Shown here: piece by piece, positions 1 to 7,434 of the stretch | Layout: every line of letters begins with the position of its first letter | Position numbering within the stretch: the first letter of the stretch is position 1 | NCBI GenBank assembly: GCA_002973635.1 | Contig: CP027224.1 | Coordinates: 4,164,501-4,228,500, forward strand | Source of the DNA: Lysinibacillus sp. B2A1 | GTDB lineage: Bacteria; Bacillota; Bacilli; Bacillales_A; Planococcaceae | DNA length: 64,000 nucleotides | Direction of reading: 5' to 3' | Notes under the pieces: generated by a model | The model's database searches: none | Seen by the model: only the letters and a program-made list of their open reading frames with translations | What the model was told of the DNA's origin: nothing | Position numbers and translations under genes: made by a program

Positions 1-566
1 TTAATCGTTTCGCTTGAAAGTGTGATATACACCTCTGGCCAAAGCTTTACAATTTCTTCTTTTAGCTGTAGTTCATGAATTGGATTTTTATAGCCATGAA
101 TCAACGAAATGGCAATAGCCTCTACACCTAATTCCTTAAATTTTCGAACGATTTCTCCGACTTCCTCGGTATTAAGCGCTTTCATAATATTTCCTTTAAA
201 ATCGATGCGTTCATCAATTTCTTGTCGTAAATAACGCTCTACAAAAGGTTCTGGTTTTTTATACTTAAAATTATATAAGTCTGGACGGTTACCACGAGCA
301 ATCTCTAATACATCACGGAAGCCTTTCGTTGTAATTAACCCAACTATGCCTCCTTTTCTTTCTGTTAATGTATTAATAATGACTGTTGAACCATGAATAA
401 ATGATTCAATTAATGAATCTTCCGTCACATGTCGCCCTAATACATTTAAAATACCGTCCTCGAAATGACCTGGAGTGGTATGTTCCTTGTCAAAATGAAG
501 ATTTCCCTTCTCATCTGTGTAAACTAGGTCAGTAAAAGTACCGCCAATATCTGTTGCGATTTTCAA
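1..566 (-). CDS. Hydantoinase/oxoprolinase family protein (HyuA-like), N-terminal part, runs off the window
   Basis: Reading leftward from a TTG at 566 gives 188 codons without a stop. The start is set by a GGAGGGG ribosome binding site at 574-580, seven bases upstream. The product begins MKIATDIGGTFTDLV, the phosphate-binding motif of the hydantoinase A/5-oxoprolinase N-terminal domain, followed by HGSTVIINTLTERKG and GLITTKGFRDVLEIARGNRPD, also typical of that family. Members are ATP-dependent cytosolic enzymes that open hydantoins, 5-oxoproline or related rings, or form acetone and acetophenone carboxylase subunits; the substrate cannot be told from this fragment. The family is usually about 680-700 residues, so roughly three quarters, and any HyuB partner, lie outside. 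A short palindrome at 595-607 may be its operator. Confidence 0.85.
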   Translation of the reverse strand, partial: MKIATDIGGTFTDLVYTDEKGNLHFDKEHTTPGHFEDGILNVLGRHVTEDSLIESFIHGSTVIINTLTERKGGIVGLITTKGFRDVLEIARGNRPDLYNFKYKKPEPFVERYLRQEIDERIDFKGNIMKALNTEEVGEIVRKFKELGVEAIAISLIHGYKNPIHELQLKEEIVKLWPEVYITLSSETI

Positions 567-594
567 GTCCTCACCCCTCCTTGTTCCTATTATC

Positions 595-607
595 GGAACA
601 GTGTTCC
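595..607. promoter_or_regulatory. Palindrome upstream of the hyuA-like gene (candidate operator)
   Basis: GGAAC (595-599) and GTTCC (603-607) form an inverted repeat around three bases, just upstream of the ribosome binding site of the leftward gene. TGGAAN-type arms resemble sites bound by IclR-type repressors of catabolic operons, but no regulator gene is visible nearby, so the assignment is only suggestive. Confidence 0.4.
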
Positions 608-791
608 AATTAAGAATTAAATAAATTATATTTAAAAGAAAAAGAAAATTCAATGTATTTTTTAAATAAAAATTCATTTGACAATTAAATTTATGGTAAA
701 AATCCACTTTTTCTTACCATTGTTGGGTAGTTGTTTATAAAAAACACCAAATATTACATTATATAAATCTGCCTTTATAGGTAACAAAAAC

Positions 792-821
792 ACAAAAAGA
801 CCCTAGTCATAAACCAGAGTC
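792..821 (-). terminator. Rho-independent terminator-like hairpin, leftward
   Basis: On the minus strand GACTCTGG pairs with CTAGGGTC (two G-U pairs) around a seven-base loop and is followed by TTTTT. It lies between a plus-strand small gene and the leftward hyuA-like gene, so it would stop leftward read-through entering the latter's promoter region. Confidence 0.55.
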
Positions 822-877
822 AGCTACATAATAAGTTTAATCAGCTCATATCCTTTTTTAGGAAAGGATGATTATCT

Positions 878-1111
878 ATGAAAAGCCTTTTAGAAAATAT
901 AAGCTTGTTAGAAAACATTTATGAATTATCTATTGCCGTACTTCTTCTATGTTCCCTGTTTACTGTAAGACTTCTTAAAAAAATAAAGCGAGAAAGAAAG
1001 CTTTCTGTCTTTGAATTTACAATGAATATGCTCATTCGAATAGCCATTTTTTTATGGCTAACTAGTTTCTTACTTATTCAATATGGTGCCTATCTACCTT
1101 TGAATTTTTGA
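878..1111 (+). CDS. Small two-helix membrane protein, unknown function
   Basis: A 77-residue reading frame begins with ATG after AAAGGATG (about eight bases upstream). Two hydrophobic stretches are visible: about residues 17-33 (SIAVLLLCSLFTVRLL) and 52-70 (IRIAIFLWLTSFLLIQ). A basic loop (KKIKRERK) between them should lie in the cytoplasm, placing both ends outside. I do not recognise the family. Its own ribosome binding site and a hairpin terminator directly after the stop (1120-1155) support a real monocistronic gene; lack of a recognised homologue keeps confidence moderate. Confidence 0.55.
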   Translation: MKSLLENISLLENIYELSIAVLLLCSLFTVRLLKKIKRERKLSVFEFTMNMLIRIAIFLWLTSFLLIQYGAYLPLNF

Positions 1112-1119
1112 AAAATAGT

Positions 1120-1155
1120 AAAAGCTGCCCTTTCTAACTTAAAAGGAGCAGCTTT
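1120..1155. terminator. Bidirectional terminator between the small membrane protein gene and fhs
   Basis: AAAGCTGC plus CCTTT on the left pairs with AAAGG plus GCAGCTTT on the right, with a one-base bulge. It sits between the stop codons of convergent genes and has A/T runs on both sides, so it can serve both. Confidence 0.75.
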
Positions 1156-1170
1156 ACCATATTATATTAT

Positions 1171-2850
1171 TTAGAACAACCCTATTGCATGGCCCTCATT
1201 ATCCACATCCATACGCAATGCTGCTGGTGCTTTTGGTAAGCCTGGCATTGTCATAATGTCACCAGTTAAGCAAACTAAGAAGCCTGCACCTAGCTTTGGA
1301 ATAACCTCACGAATTGTTACCGTGAAGCCCTCTGGACGACCGAGTAAATTTGGTTGATCGGATAAAGAATATTGCGTTTTTGCCATACAAATCGGGAGCA
1401 AATCCCAGCCAAATTTTTCTATCTGGGCGATTTGTTTTTTCGCTTGGTCGGTAAATTGTGCATCTTTTCCACCATATACCTTTTGTACGATGGTACGAAC
1501 TTTTTCTTCGATGGATTCTGTTTCATCGTATAAAGGGGAGAAGTTGTTTTCTTCATCTAAAACAGCTAATACTTGTTCAGCTAAGGCAAGACCGCCTTTT
1601 CCGCCCTCTTCCCAGACATTTGTACGGGCAATGCGCACATGATTCATTTTACACCAATTTAGCACTGCCTCTAACTCGGCTTCTGTGTCTGTTATAAAAC
1701 GATTTAATGCGATAATCGGCTCAACGCCAAATGCTCGAATTGTTTCGACATGTTTAGCTAAATTTTCGATTCCTTGTAATAATGCAGCAACGTTTTCTCC
1801 TACAAGCGCTGTTTTCGCAACACCACCATGCATTTTTAAAGCTCGGATCGTTGCTACAATAACAACGGCACTTGGTTTAAAGCCGGCTTTACGTGCTTTA
1901 ATATTCATGAATTTCTCAGCACCTAAATCAGAGCCGAATCCAGCTTCTGTAATCACTATATCCGCTAACTTACGAGCAGTTTGTGTCGCCATAATCGAGT
2001 TACAGCCATGTGCAATATTAGCAAATGGTCCACCATGTATAATTGCAGGTGTGCCCTCAAGTGTTTGTACTAAGTTTGGTTTAAAGGCATCTTTTAATAA
2101 TAGTGTTAAGGCACCCTCTACTTGCAGATCACGTACAAATACAGGCTCACGCTCAAATGTGTAGCCAATTACAATACTTGCTAAACGCTCACGTAAATCT
2201 TCTATGCTTGTCGCTAAACAAAAGACAGCCATAATTTCTGAAGCAACTGTAATGTCAAAGCCATCCTCACGCGGCATCCCTTGAACAGGACCACCTAGAC
2301 CAACGACTACTTTTCGCAGTGTTCGATCATTTAAATCCATCACACGCTTCCAAATGATACGACGTGGATCAATGTTTAACACATTGCCTTGATGGATATG
2401 ATTATCTATAAAGGCTGATAATGCATTGTTGGTAGTTGTAATCGCATGGAGATCACCAGTAAAATGTAAATTAATATCCTCCATCGGAACAACCTGTGCA
2501 TATCCACCACCTGTTGCGCCACCCTTTACCCCCATTACTGGACCTAGGGACGGCTCACGCAAAGCCACAACTACATTCTTATTTAACTGATGAAGAGCAT
2601 CCGCCAGTCCAACGGTTACAGTTGACTTTCCTTCCCCCGCTGGAGTAGGACTAATCGCTGTTACTAAAACTACCTTTGCATCCTCACCGTGTGCTGTAAT
2701 TTTTAATGGATCAATTTTTGCCTTGTAGCGTCCATATTGCTCAAGGGCATCCTCTGGAATACCTGCTGTTTTCGCAATATTCGTAATAGGCTTCATAACC
2801 GCTTGACTCGCGATTTCTAAATCTGTTAATGGTTGATTTTTCGTTGTCAT
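1171..2850 (-). CDS. fhs: Formate--tetrahydrofolate ligase
   Basis: 559 residues, the normal family length. The enzyme uses ATP to join formate to tetrahydrofolate, giving 10-formyl-THF for purine and initiator Met-tRNA formylation in the cytosol. Recognisable landmarks are the ATP-binding loop [18 protein letters not shown] near residue 68, the segment [21 protein letters not shown] near 97, and the C-terminal [24 protein letters not shown]. Start ATG at 2850 follows an AGGATG-like site. The gene is flanked by a terminator at 1120-1155 and reads alone. Identity is clear from conservation over the entire length. Confidence 0.97.
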   Translation of the reverse strand: MTTKNQPLTDLEIASQAVMKPITNIAKTAGIPEDALEQYGRYKAKIDPLKITAHGEDAKVVLVTAISPTPAGEGKSTVTVGLADALHQLNKNVVVALREPSLGPVMGVKGGATGGGYAQVVPMEDINLHFTGDLHAITTTNNALSAFIDNHIHQGNVLNIDPRRIIWKRVMDLNDRTLRKVVVGLGGPVQGMPREDGFDITVASEIMAVFCLATSIEDLRERLASIVIGYTFEREPVFVRDLQVEGALTLLLKDAFKPNLVQTLEGTPAIIHGGPFANIAHGCNSIMATQTARKLADIVITEAGFGSDLGAEKFMNIKARKAGFKPSAVVIVATIRALKMHGGVAKTALVGENVAALLQGIENLAKHVETIRAFGVEPIIALNRFITDTEAELEAVLNWCKMNHVRIARTNVWEEGGKGGLALAEQVLAVLDEENNFSPLYDETESIEEKVRTIVQKVYGGKDAQFTDQAKKQIAQIEKFGWDLLPICMAKTQYSLSDQPNLLGRPEGFTVTIREVIPKLGAGFLVCLTGDIMTMPGLPKAPAALRMDVDNEGHAIGLF

Positions 2851-3060
2851 TTGGCATCCTACTTTCTATGTTGTTCAACTTCATTATAGACTTTATTGTG
2901 AAAGAAAACATAGTTAGTTATGCAAGCAATTCGACAATCAATTGACAACTTTGCTCAATTCATGTATGTTCTTAATGAAAATGCATTTTTTCACATTTTC
3001 TCAATTATGTCAAACTTAATTGATGAGTTTTACATTCAAGCGCATTGGAGGCGAATGCTT

Positions 3061-3261
3061 ATGCAACAGGGAATCGTAAAGTGGTTCAATAATGAAAAGG
3101 GTTATGGCTTTATTGAATGTGATGATGGAGAAGATGTATTTGTACATTTTACGGGGATCCAAGAGGAAGGCTTCCGTACACTTGAAGAAGGTCAAAAAGT
3201 TTCATTTGATGTGGTGGAAGGCAATCGAGGACCACAGGCGTCAAATGTTGTGAAATTATAA
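3061..3261 (+). CDS. Cold-shock protein (CspA family)
   Basis: 66 residues forming one complete cold-shock domain: [19 protein letters not shown] contains RNP1 (KGYGFIE) and DVFVHFTGI is RNP2. Such proteins bind single-stranded RNA/DNA and act as RNA chaperones. The open frame extends upstream to 2920, but GGAGG at 3047-3051 fits the ATG at 3061 (nine-base spacing) and leaves the upstream ATG at 3055 too close. The long AT-rich segment before it is better read as the 5' leader that cold-shock mRNAs commonly have. A strong terminator follows at 3266-3302. Confidence 0.93.
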   Translation: MQQGIVKWFNNEKGYGFIECDDGEDVFVHFTGIQEEGFRTLEEGQKVSFDVVEGNRGPQASNVVKL

Positions 3262-3265
3262 GCGT

Positions 3266-3302
3266 AAAGGAGCTGTTCTTCCAAAATGAACAGCTCCTTT
3301 TT
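3266..3302 (+). terminator. Terminator of the cold-shock gene
   Basis: AAAGGAGCTGTTC (3266-3278) pairs perfectly with GAACAGCTCCTTT (3288-3300), followed by a T-run. Confidence 0.9.
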
Positions 3303-3305
3303 GTT

Positions 3306-3515
3306 TTGATTCAGCGAATGTTTTTGTACTGAAAGCGAAGCGTCAGGTACAGTATACTATCACCTCAATAAGAGATGAGATGAATGCATTTTTTTCCTAT
3401 TCAGCAAGCGTTTGTACGCCCGTTGAATCAAGATAAAGTCTCTGGCATTTTGAAGAGGAGCTTTGCGAGCAAGCTTGAGAAAATCTGGACGTAAGTACGC
3501 TGTTGCGTAATTGAT
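3306..3515 (+). ncRNA. Structured dispersed element, copy A (HEARO / IscB omega-RNA-like), no ORF
   Basis: Same architecture as 37258-37451. An outer stem TTGATTCAGCG (3306-3316) pairs with CGTTGAATCAA (3421-3431, one G-U). Shared sequence blocks appear in the same order: TGAGATGAAT (3376-3385), AGATAAAGTCTCTGGC (3431-3446), a hairpin around 3457-3475, AAAATCTGGACG (3480-3491) and GCGTAATTGAT at the end (3505-3515). Copy A has an extra GAAAGCGAAGCG hairpin module near 3330-3350, also seen in the element at 20505-20648. Co-varying outer stems with different sequences argue for an RNA fold. The HEARO name rests on remembered general layout and is unverified. No nuclease or transposase gene adjoins it. 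Confidence 0.5.
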
Positions 3516-3530
3516 AGTCCTAGCTAAACA

Positions 3531-4316
3531 TCAACGATTTACCCAATAAAATGCAGCTGGAAAAACAAGCGTTTCTTTTGTTCGATCAGGATCTTTTAGT
3601 GTTACCCCAAATGGTCCCTCTTTTACATGACCAAGTGTCAAAGTACTTGCAGCTGCTTCCTCATAAAAATCCAAACGAATATTGGGCAATTGTAAGGATA
3701 TAAATTGAGGATGTTGCTGAGGCTCGGGTAATTCTAATACTTTCTGCCATAATGAAACTGTAGCTTGCACATCTTTAACAAAAAATTGAACAGACTCCAT
3801 CGTTATAGAATGATTCGTATCAATCGCTCCACTATCCTTTAGCTGCGAATATCGTTTTTCATCCTCGTCAGCCCACTCAATCAAAAATGGAAAATCAATT
3901 GGTAGCCCTGATTTCCCAAAATGTAATAGCTTCCATTCTACAATGGAGCCGTCTGGACGAGTTCTACTACAGGCATCAGGTCCATAAACTTCTAACCCCA
4001 TTGCACGTAACCTTGCCCCTTGTTTCTCAATATTTTTAGTTCGCAATGCAATTCGTGAAAAACCATAGCGCTCTTTGTCACGCTTAAACGTATAATGTAA
4101 GGAATAAGGCAATTCTGCTGCCTGTTCAAATAAATCACGATCATAGATGGCAATTTGCTCAATATAGTTTAATCCAAAATAGCTTAACGTATTATATGTC
4201 CCCCACATTGTGTGTTGGCCTCCGTTCACTGTATGGATATTACGTTTGTTTAAAAAAACCTTTGTATTCTCCGGTGATTGAACTTGATGAACCAAATGAT
4301 CAAAATACAATGTCAT
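3531..4316 (-). CDS. VOC (glyoxalase-like) family protein
   Basis: 261 residues. The N-terminal MTLYFDHLVHQVQSPENT with a repeated pattern in the second half (NHSITMESVQFFVKDVQATVSLWQKVL) shows two tandem beta-alpha-beta-beta-beta vicinal-oxygen-chelate modules. Family members are metal-dependent dioxygenases, isomerases or binding proteins; no specific substrate can be read here. The related annotation would be glyoxalase-like domain protein. It is transcribed alone and divergently from the flavin reductase gene at 4540; a shared 220 bp AT-rich promoter region separates them, which may mean co-regulation. Start ATG at 4316 is preceded by AAGGGGGT. Confidence 0.8.
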   Translation of the reverse strand: MTLYFDHLVHQVQSPENTKVFLNKRNIHTVNGGQHTMWGTYNTLSYFGLNYIEQIAIYDRDLFEQAAELPYSLHYTFKRDKERYGFSRIALRTKNIEKQGARLRAMGLEVYGPDACSRTRPDGSIVEWKLLHFGKSGLPIDFPFLIEWADEDEKRYSQLKDSGAIDTNHSITMESVQFFVKDVQATVSLWQKVLELPEPQQHPQFISLQLPNIRLDFYEEAAASTLTLGHVKEGPFGVTLKDPDRTKETLVFPAAFYWVNR

Positions 4317-4539
4317 ATCTAAACCCCCTTTTACTCTCTCATTATATACTTTACCCGTTAGTTTTGTTGGTTTAAAATAATATTAAGAAAATTCAAATAT
4401 TTTTGAATTTACTATATTTTATGATTGCTATTTTTTTATGCGCATTGAAAAGGTTTTTCATTTGCAATAATTAATGGTATATTCACTTAATAATGAAACG
4501 TAATTTTTAAAAGGGATAAAATAACAAGAGGTGATTAGA

Positions 4540-5028
4540 ATGTCAGATAAAATAGCCGCTTTTAAACTAGCATTAGGAAATTATCCTACAGGTGTTACAG
4601 TTGTCACTGCCTGTAATGACAAAAATAAACCAATTGGTCTAACTGTAAACTCCTTTGCATCTGTTTCCATAGAGCCACTCCTTATTTTATGGTCACTTGA
4701 TAAAAAATCGCAGCTACATCCATATTTTACAGCTACCCAAAAGTTTGCTGTCAATATACTGGCGAGCAATCAGCAGCATTTATGTACACTATTCTCCAGT
4801 AAAATTCCAGATCGTTTCGCACAGGCGAAATGGTCAACTTCCATTCACGGTCTACCGATTTTACATGATACCGCAGCCATATTACAATGTAAAACATTTC
4901 AGCAAATTGATGCAGGCGATCATACAATATTTATTGGGCAAGTCCTTGATATTGATGCTACTCAAATAGAGCCTCTACTCTATCATCGAAGACATATCGG
5001 TCAAATTCCAAGAAGCTTTTATGAATAG
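4540..5028 (+). CDS. Flavin reductase family protein (FMN-binding split barrel)
   Basis: 162 residues beginning MSDKIAAFKLALGNYPTGVTVVTA. The ATG at 4540 is preferred over an in-frame GTG at 4531, because that GTG is part of the AGAGGTGAT ribosome binding site. The PTGVTVVTA and GLTVNSFASVSIEPLLILWSL motifs are the FMN-binding hallmarks of the DIM6/NTAB flavin reductase family, the small component that hands reduced flavin to a monooxygenase or reduces other acceptors. Normal length. No partner monooxygenase lies next door; the divergent VOC gene is the only obvious associate. A strong terminator follows. Confidence 0.88.
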   Translation: MSDKIAAFKLALGNYPTGVTVVTACNDKNKPIGLTVNSFASVSIEPLLILWSLDKKSQLHPYFTATQKFAVNILASNQQHLCTLFSSKIPDRFAQAKWSTSIHGLPILHDTAAILQCKTFQQIDAGDHTIFIGQVLDIDATQIEPLLYHRRHIGQIPRSFYE

Positions 5029-5047
5029 ATGAATTTGAAATAATGCC

Positions 5048-5082
5048 AAAAAACAGGGTGACGTCAAATCATCCTGTTTTTT
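5048..5082 (+). terminator. Terminator of the flavin reductase gene
   Basis: AAAAAACAGG (5048-5057) pairs with CCTGTTTTTT (5073-5082); the stem continues partly into the loop. Confidence 0.85.
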
Positions 5083-5141
5083 GTATCACTTTTAATTCCA
5101 CCCCAGTTCACCACTCACCATTTTTTGCCCAGCAACCAAAC

Positions 5142-5185
5142 AAAAAACCACATACAAGCAAAGAAATACATCTCTGCCTATGTGG
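5142..5185 (-). terminator. Terminator downstream of the yezD-like gene
   Basis: On the minus strand CCACATA and TATGTGG close a long hairpin with an inner GCAGAGA/TCTTTGC stem (one mismatch), followed by TTTTTT at 5147-5142. It lies about 150 bases beyond the stop of the small leftward gene. The 5186-5338 stretch holds nothing else that I recognise. Confidence 0.65.
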
Positions 5186-5338
5186 CCTTAGACATCTGGT
5201 CAAGTATTATTTATTCCGCAGTAAATTATCCACTTCCAAATGTAGGGAACGATTAACTTCCTACAAAGCTCAACTGATTCGAGGAGTTTTCGCTAATTTA
5301 AAGTAACCTGATAAGGAGTCCTGTCCCCTCTAATCATG

Positions 5339-5494
5339 TTATTTTTTCTGTGGAAATCTTTGCTTTTCAAGCCTGTTAATTTGAACGATGACACCATCTT
5401 GAATCGTAATTTGCACTTCTCCAAATTCTAAATTTTGAATTGCTTTGGCAATTGCTTCTATTTTTTTGTCATCTACCTTTGCTTGCTGAACCAT
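5339..5494 (-). CDS. yezD: YezD-like small protein (DUF2292)
   Basis: A 51-residue frame beginning MVQQAKVDDKKIEAIAKAIQ and continuing NLEFGEVQITIQDGVIVQIN before a basic tail. The pattern of a short helix, then (N)L-x-F-G-x-V-x-I and I-x-DG-x-I-V-Q-I, is that of the YezD/DUF2292 family, small proteins of unknown biochemical role often found near sulfur-assimilation genes. Start ATG 5494 follows AAGGGGTG. The leader upstream carries an apparent SAM-I aptamer and terminator, agreeing with a sulfur link. Too short for many gene callers, but length, ribosome binding site and family match support it. Confidence 0.8.
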   Translation of the reverse strand: MVQQAKVDDKKIEAIAKAIQNLEFGEVQITIQDGVIVQINRLEKQRFPQKK

Positions 5495-5523
5495 ACAATA
5501 CACCCCTTCTTTTCATTCTTTTG

Positions 5524-5562
5524 TACAAAAGAAGCCAACGCATTAAATTAATTGTTAGCCTC
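5524..5562 (-). terminator. Leader terminator (attenuator) in front of yezD
   Basis: On the minus strand GAGGCTAAC pairs with GTTGGCTTC (nine pairs, two G-U), followed by TTTT. It lies between the aptamer-like sequence and the yezD ribosome binding site, the position expected for an S-box expression platform. Confidence 0.65.
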
Positions 5563-5564
5563 CT

Positions 5565-5654
5565 TATTTCCTTGTGTTGGATTTAGCATTAGCATCTACA
5601 CTGTTGGCTGCCAAGGCTTCATAGGCCAAGTCTCTTTTTCTCTCTCGTTAGAAG
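5565..5654 (-). promoter_or_regulatory. Probable SAM-I (S-box) riboswitch aptamer upstream of yezD
   Basis: The minus strand contains TTGGCCTATGAAGCC followed by TTGGCAGCC, close to the S-box core GGCCCTATGAAACCCGGCAACC split over P2/P3. About 20 bases on it has TGCTAATGCTAAATCC, close to the conserved TGCTAATTCC. The metK leader at 58141-58260 is a canonical copy for comparison. The 5' AGAG/GGTGGAGGGA segment is poorly conserved and I could not draw a convincing P1, so this is a divergent or decayed aptamer. The same bases are open in one reading frame, a competing explanation. Confidence 0.65.
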
Positions 5655-5753
5655 TATTACGTTTCTTGGAAATAATTCTATAATTCTGAAAACCCAATGT
5701 CAATATAAATATAACAAAACCTAGAAGAATACTTTGAAATTAAGAAAAAGGGT

Positions 5754-5862
5754 CTATCCTCTGTATAAGTATGGGCTTTCTTGTCTTTCTTTTACTTCCT
5801 CATATATATATTCTATTGGTCCCCCGCACCATTTATTTCTCCATTCAACAATGAATATGACG
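5754..5862 (-). pseudogene. Possible remnant of a DUF418-type membrane protein C-terminus
   Basis: One minus-strand frame reads VEWRNKWCGGPIEYIYEEVK up to a stop at 5754-5756. The GGPIEY-(I/L)-Y pattern resembles the GPLEWLWR tail that ends DUF418 membrane proteins. There is no start codon, no ribosome binding site and no preceding membrane domain, and the frame is closed a few codons upstream. If real, it is a decayed 3' end. The rest of 5655-5965 shows no gene that I can support. Confidence 0.3.
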
Positions 5863-5965
5863 CTAACCTATACAACGTTTAGATAGATAGAACGCACAAT
5901 AATGATAAGGGATTAAGCTGTATTGGATACAATTTGGTGGAATGCTCATACGTATGCCAGTCGGC

Positions 5966-6559
5966 TCACACTACATCATCGTTCTCCCCTATGATACTTT
6001 CAACAGCTTCCTTCCAAATGTCTTTGTAATTTAATGTGCTACCAATAAGCATGAAATTTCCAATATTATCGTAAACCATCGCAAGTACATGTGCCTTCGC
6101 TTCAATATTTACGTCATTGATCGCCTTAATTTGAACAGCATATTGCAATAATTCATAAAAGCTTGCTAGAAAACCAGTTTGTAAATCATTTAATCTTTTC
6201 ATATAGCTTTCATCACGAGAAGCTAATAGCATATATTGATTAAATATTTTATTAAAATATGGATCTTTCTTTTGCTCTTCAATTGAAATATACCCAATTT
6301 CAAAGAGCTTCGACTTTAGGTTACTTTTTGAAATATCCTTAAAGTTAAAGGTCATTTCGAGTTTAATTTCTTTACAGATTTCCTCAAATAAATGGGCTAT
6401 TAATTGATCTTTTGATTGAAAGTAATAGTAAATTGCTGGTTTTGATATTCCTACTTCTGCTGCAATCATTGCTAAGCTTGATTTATCAAATCCCTTTTCC
6501 GCAAACATAACGTAAGCGACTTCTAGAATTTTATTAAATGTTTGTTCTCGATTCCCCAT
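5966..6559 (-). CDS. TetR/AcrR family transcriptional regulator
   Basis: 197 residues. The N-terminal helix-turn-helix is clear: ILEVAYVMFAEKGFDKSSLA then IAAEVGISKPAIYYYFQSKD, the signature of TetR repressors. The C-terminal 140 residues are helical and would bind an effector not predictable here. The ATG at 6559 follows GGAGGG (6563-6568). A palindrome-like TTACCGACCGTTAA lies 14-27 bases upstream (6573-6586) and is a likely autoregulatory operator. No obvious target gene is adjacent; the CoaB-like gene upstream on the same strand is separated by a terminator. Confidence 0.9.
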   Translation of the reverse strand: MGNREQTFNKILEVAYVMFAEKGFDKSSLAMIAAEVGISKPAIYYYFQSKDQLIAHLFEEICKEIKLEMTFNFKDISKSNLKSKLFEIGYISIEEQKKDPYFNKIFNQYMLLASRDESYMKRLNDLQTGFLASFYELLQYAVQIKAINDVNIEAKAHVLAMVYDNIGNFMLIGSTLNYKDIWKEAVESIIGENDDVV

Positions 6560-6572
6560 TATATCCCTCCGT

Positions 6573-6586
6573 TTTTACCGACCGTT
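6573..6586. promoter_or_regulatory. Candidate TetR operator
   Basis: TTACCGACCGTTAA is an imperfect palindrome (10 of 14 positions symmetrical) just upstream of the tetR ribosome binding site. ACCG/CGGT half-sites are common in TetR-family operators. Confidence 0.5.
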
Positions 6587-6621
6587 AAGTGAATAATAAA
6601 TTATATCACTTTGTAAAACAA

Positions 6622-6660
6622 GAAAAAGCTATGTAGAGTCTTGAATATCTACACAGCTTA
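6622..6660 (-). terminator. Terminator of the CoaB-like gene
   Basis: On the minus strand AAGCTGTGTAGA pairs with TCTACATAGCTT (one mismatch), then TTTC. It lies immediately after the stop at 6665. Confidence 0.75.
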
Positions 6661-6664
6661 ACGA

Positions 6665-7351
6665 TTAGTCTTGTTGTAAGCATTCCATTAATGCCTTGGC
6701 CGCTTCTGCCTTACCTATCACCTTGAATGGTTGACCTTCTGCTGGAACAATCCAATGCGGTTCTTGTCCACCATATAATGATTGAGAGCTATTTGCTACC
6801 ATAAATTGAGCATTGGCTGCTTGCATCCGTAGTCGCGCCCGTGATAATAAATACTCCTCATCATCTGTTGCTTCAAGCTTAAAGCCCACTAATGTCACAT
6901 TGGGCTGCCAACCTTTTATTTGTCCTAATATTTTAGGCGCTTTCTTAAAGTGAATAATAGGAGGTTCATCAGATGGCATTTTACCTGCTTCCTTCATTAA
7001 ATTACCCGATTGATCATACACTTTGTCAATGACCCAGTCAGAACCAGCTGCAGCCATAATCACAATATCTACCTGTTCTTCTTGCACAGCATGTCGAATC
7101 TTATCACCTAAATCCTCAATGCCCTCAAATCTGATTATACGCATTTTATCTTTATTTGCTGGAAGCTGTGCAAAATAGCCATGCATATATAGAACATGTG
7201 CGCCAGCAGCTAGTGCCGCCTCTGCTAAATAACAGCCCATTGTTCCTCTAGATAAATTCGTATGCCCTCGTACATCATCCCATTTTTCAAGTGTTCCCCC
7301 ACTTGTAATGAGTACGGTCTTCCCATGTAAAGTCCCCATACACTCACCCAT
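6665..7351 (-). CDS. Stand-alone phosphopantothenate--cysteine ligase-like protein (CoaB/DFP domain)
   Basis: 228 residues. GKTVLITSGGTLEKWDDVRG and HTNLSRGTMGCYLAEAALAAGA match the nucleotide-binding start of the CoaB half of CoaBC (ITxGGTxExIDxVRxITNxSxG), and IVIMAAAGSDW corresponds to the AAVADW region. CoaB condenses 4'-phosphopantothenate with cysteine in CoA synthesis. Most Bacillaceae carry a fused CoaBC; a separate CoaB of this length is known in streptococci. No CoaC gene adjoins it, so it may be a paralogue beside a normal CoaBC elsewhere. ATG 7351 or ATG 7339 (preceded by GGGTGAG) could be the start. Confidence 0.75.
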   Translation of the reverse strand: MGECMGTLHGKTVLITSGGTLEKWDDVRGHTNLSRGTMGCYLAEAALAAGAHVLYMHGYFAQLPANKDKMRIIRFEGIEDLGDKIRHAVQEEQVDIVIMAAAGSDWVIDKVYDQSGNLMKEAGKMPSDEPPIIHFKKAPKILGQIKGWQPNVTLVGFKLEATDDEEYLLSRARLRMQAANAQFMVANSSQSLYGGQEPHWIVPAEGQPFKVIGKAEAAKALMECLQQD

Positions 7352-7434
7352 TCTCTTAAATATCTACAAATACTATTTTAACGTAATGCTAGGAGATGCA
7401 TCAATGTCGTTTTTCTTGTTCTCCTACTTAACAA

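Noticed and set aside
1685..2164. 159-codon plus-strand frame opposite fhs
   Set aside because: Antisense shadow of a well-conserved gene.
2920..3060. N-terminal extension of the cold-shock protein
   Set aside because: Not cold-shock domain sequence, and the GGAGG at 3047 marks the ATG at 3061.
5043..5306. 87-codon plus-strand frame after the flavin reductase gene
   Set aside because: Begins inside the terminator of the previous gene and crosses the leftward terminator of yezD.
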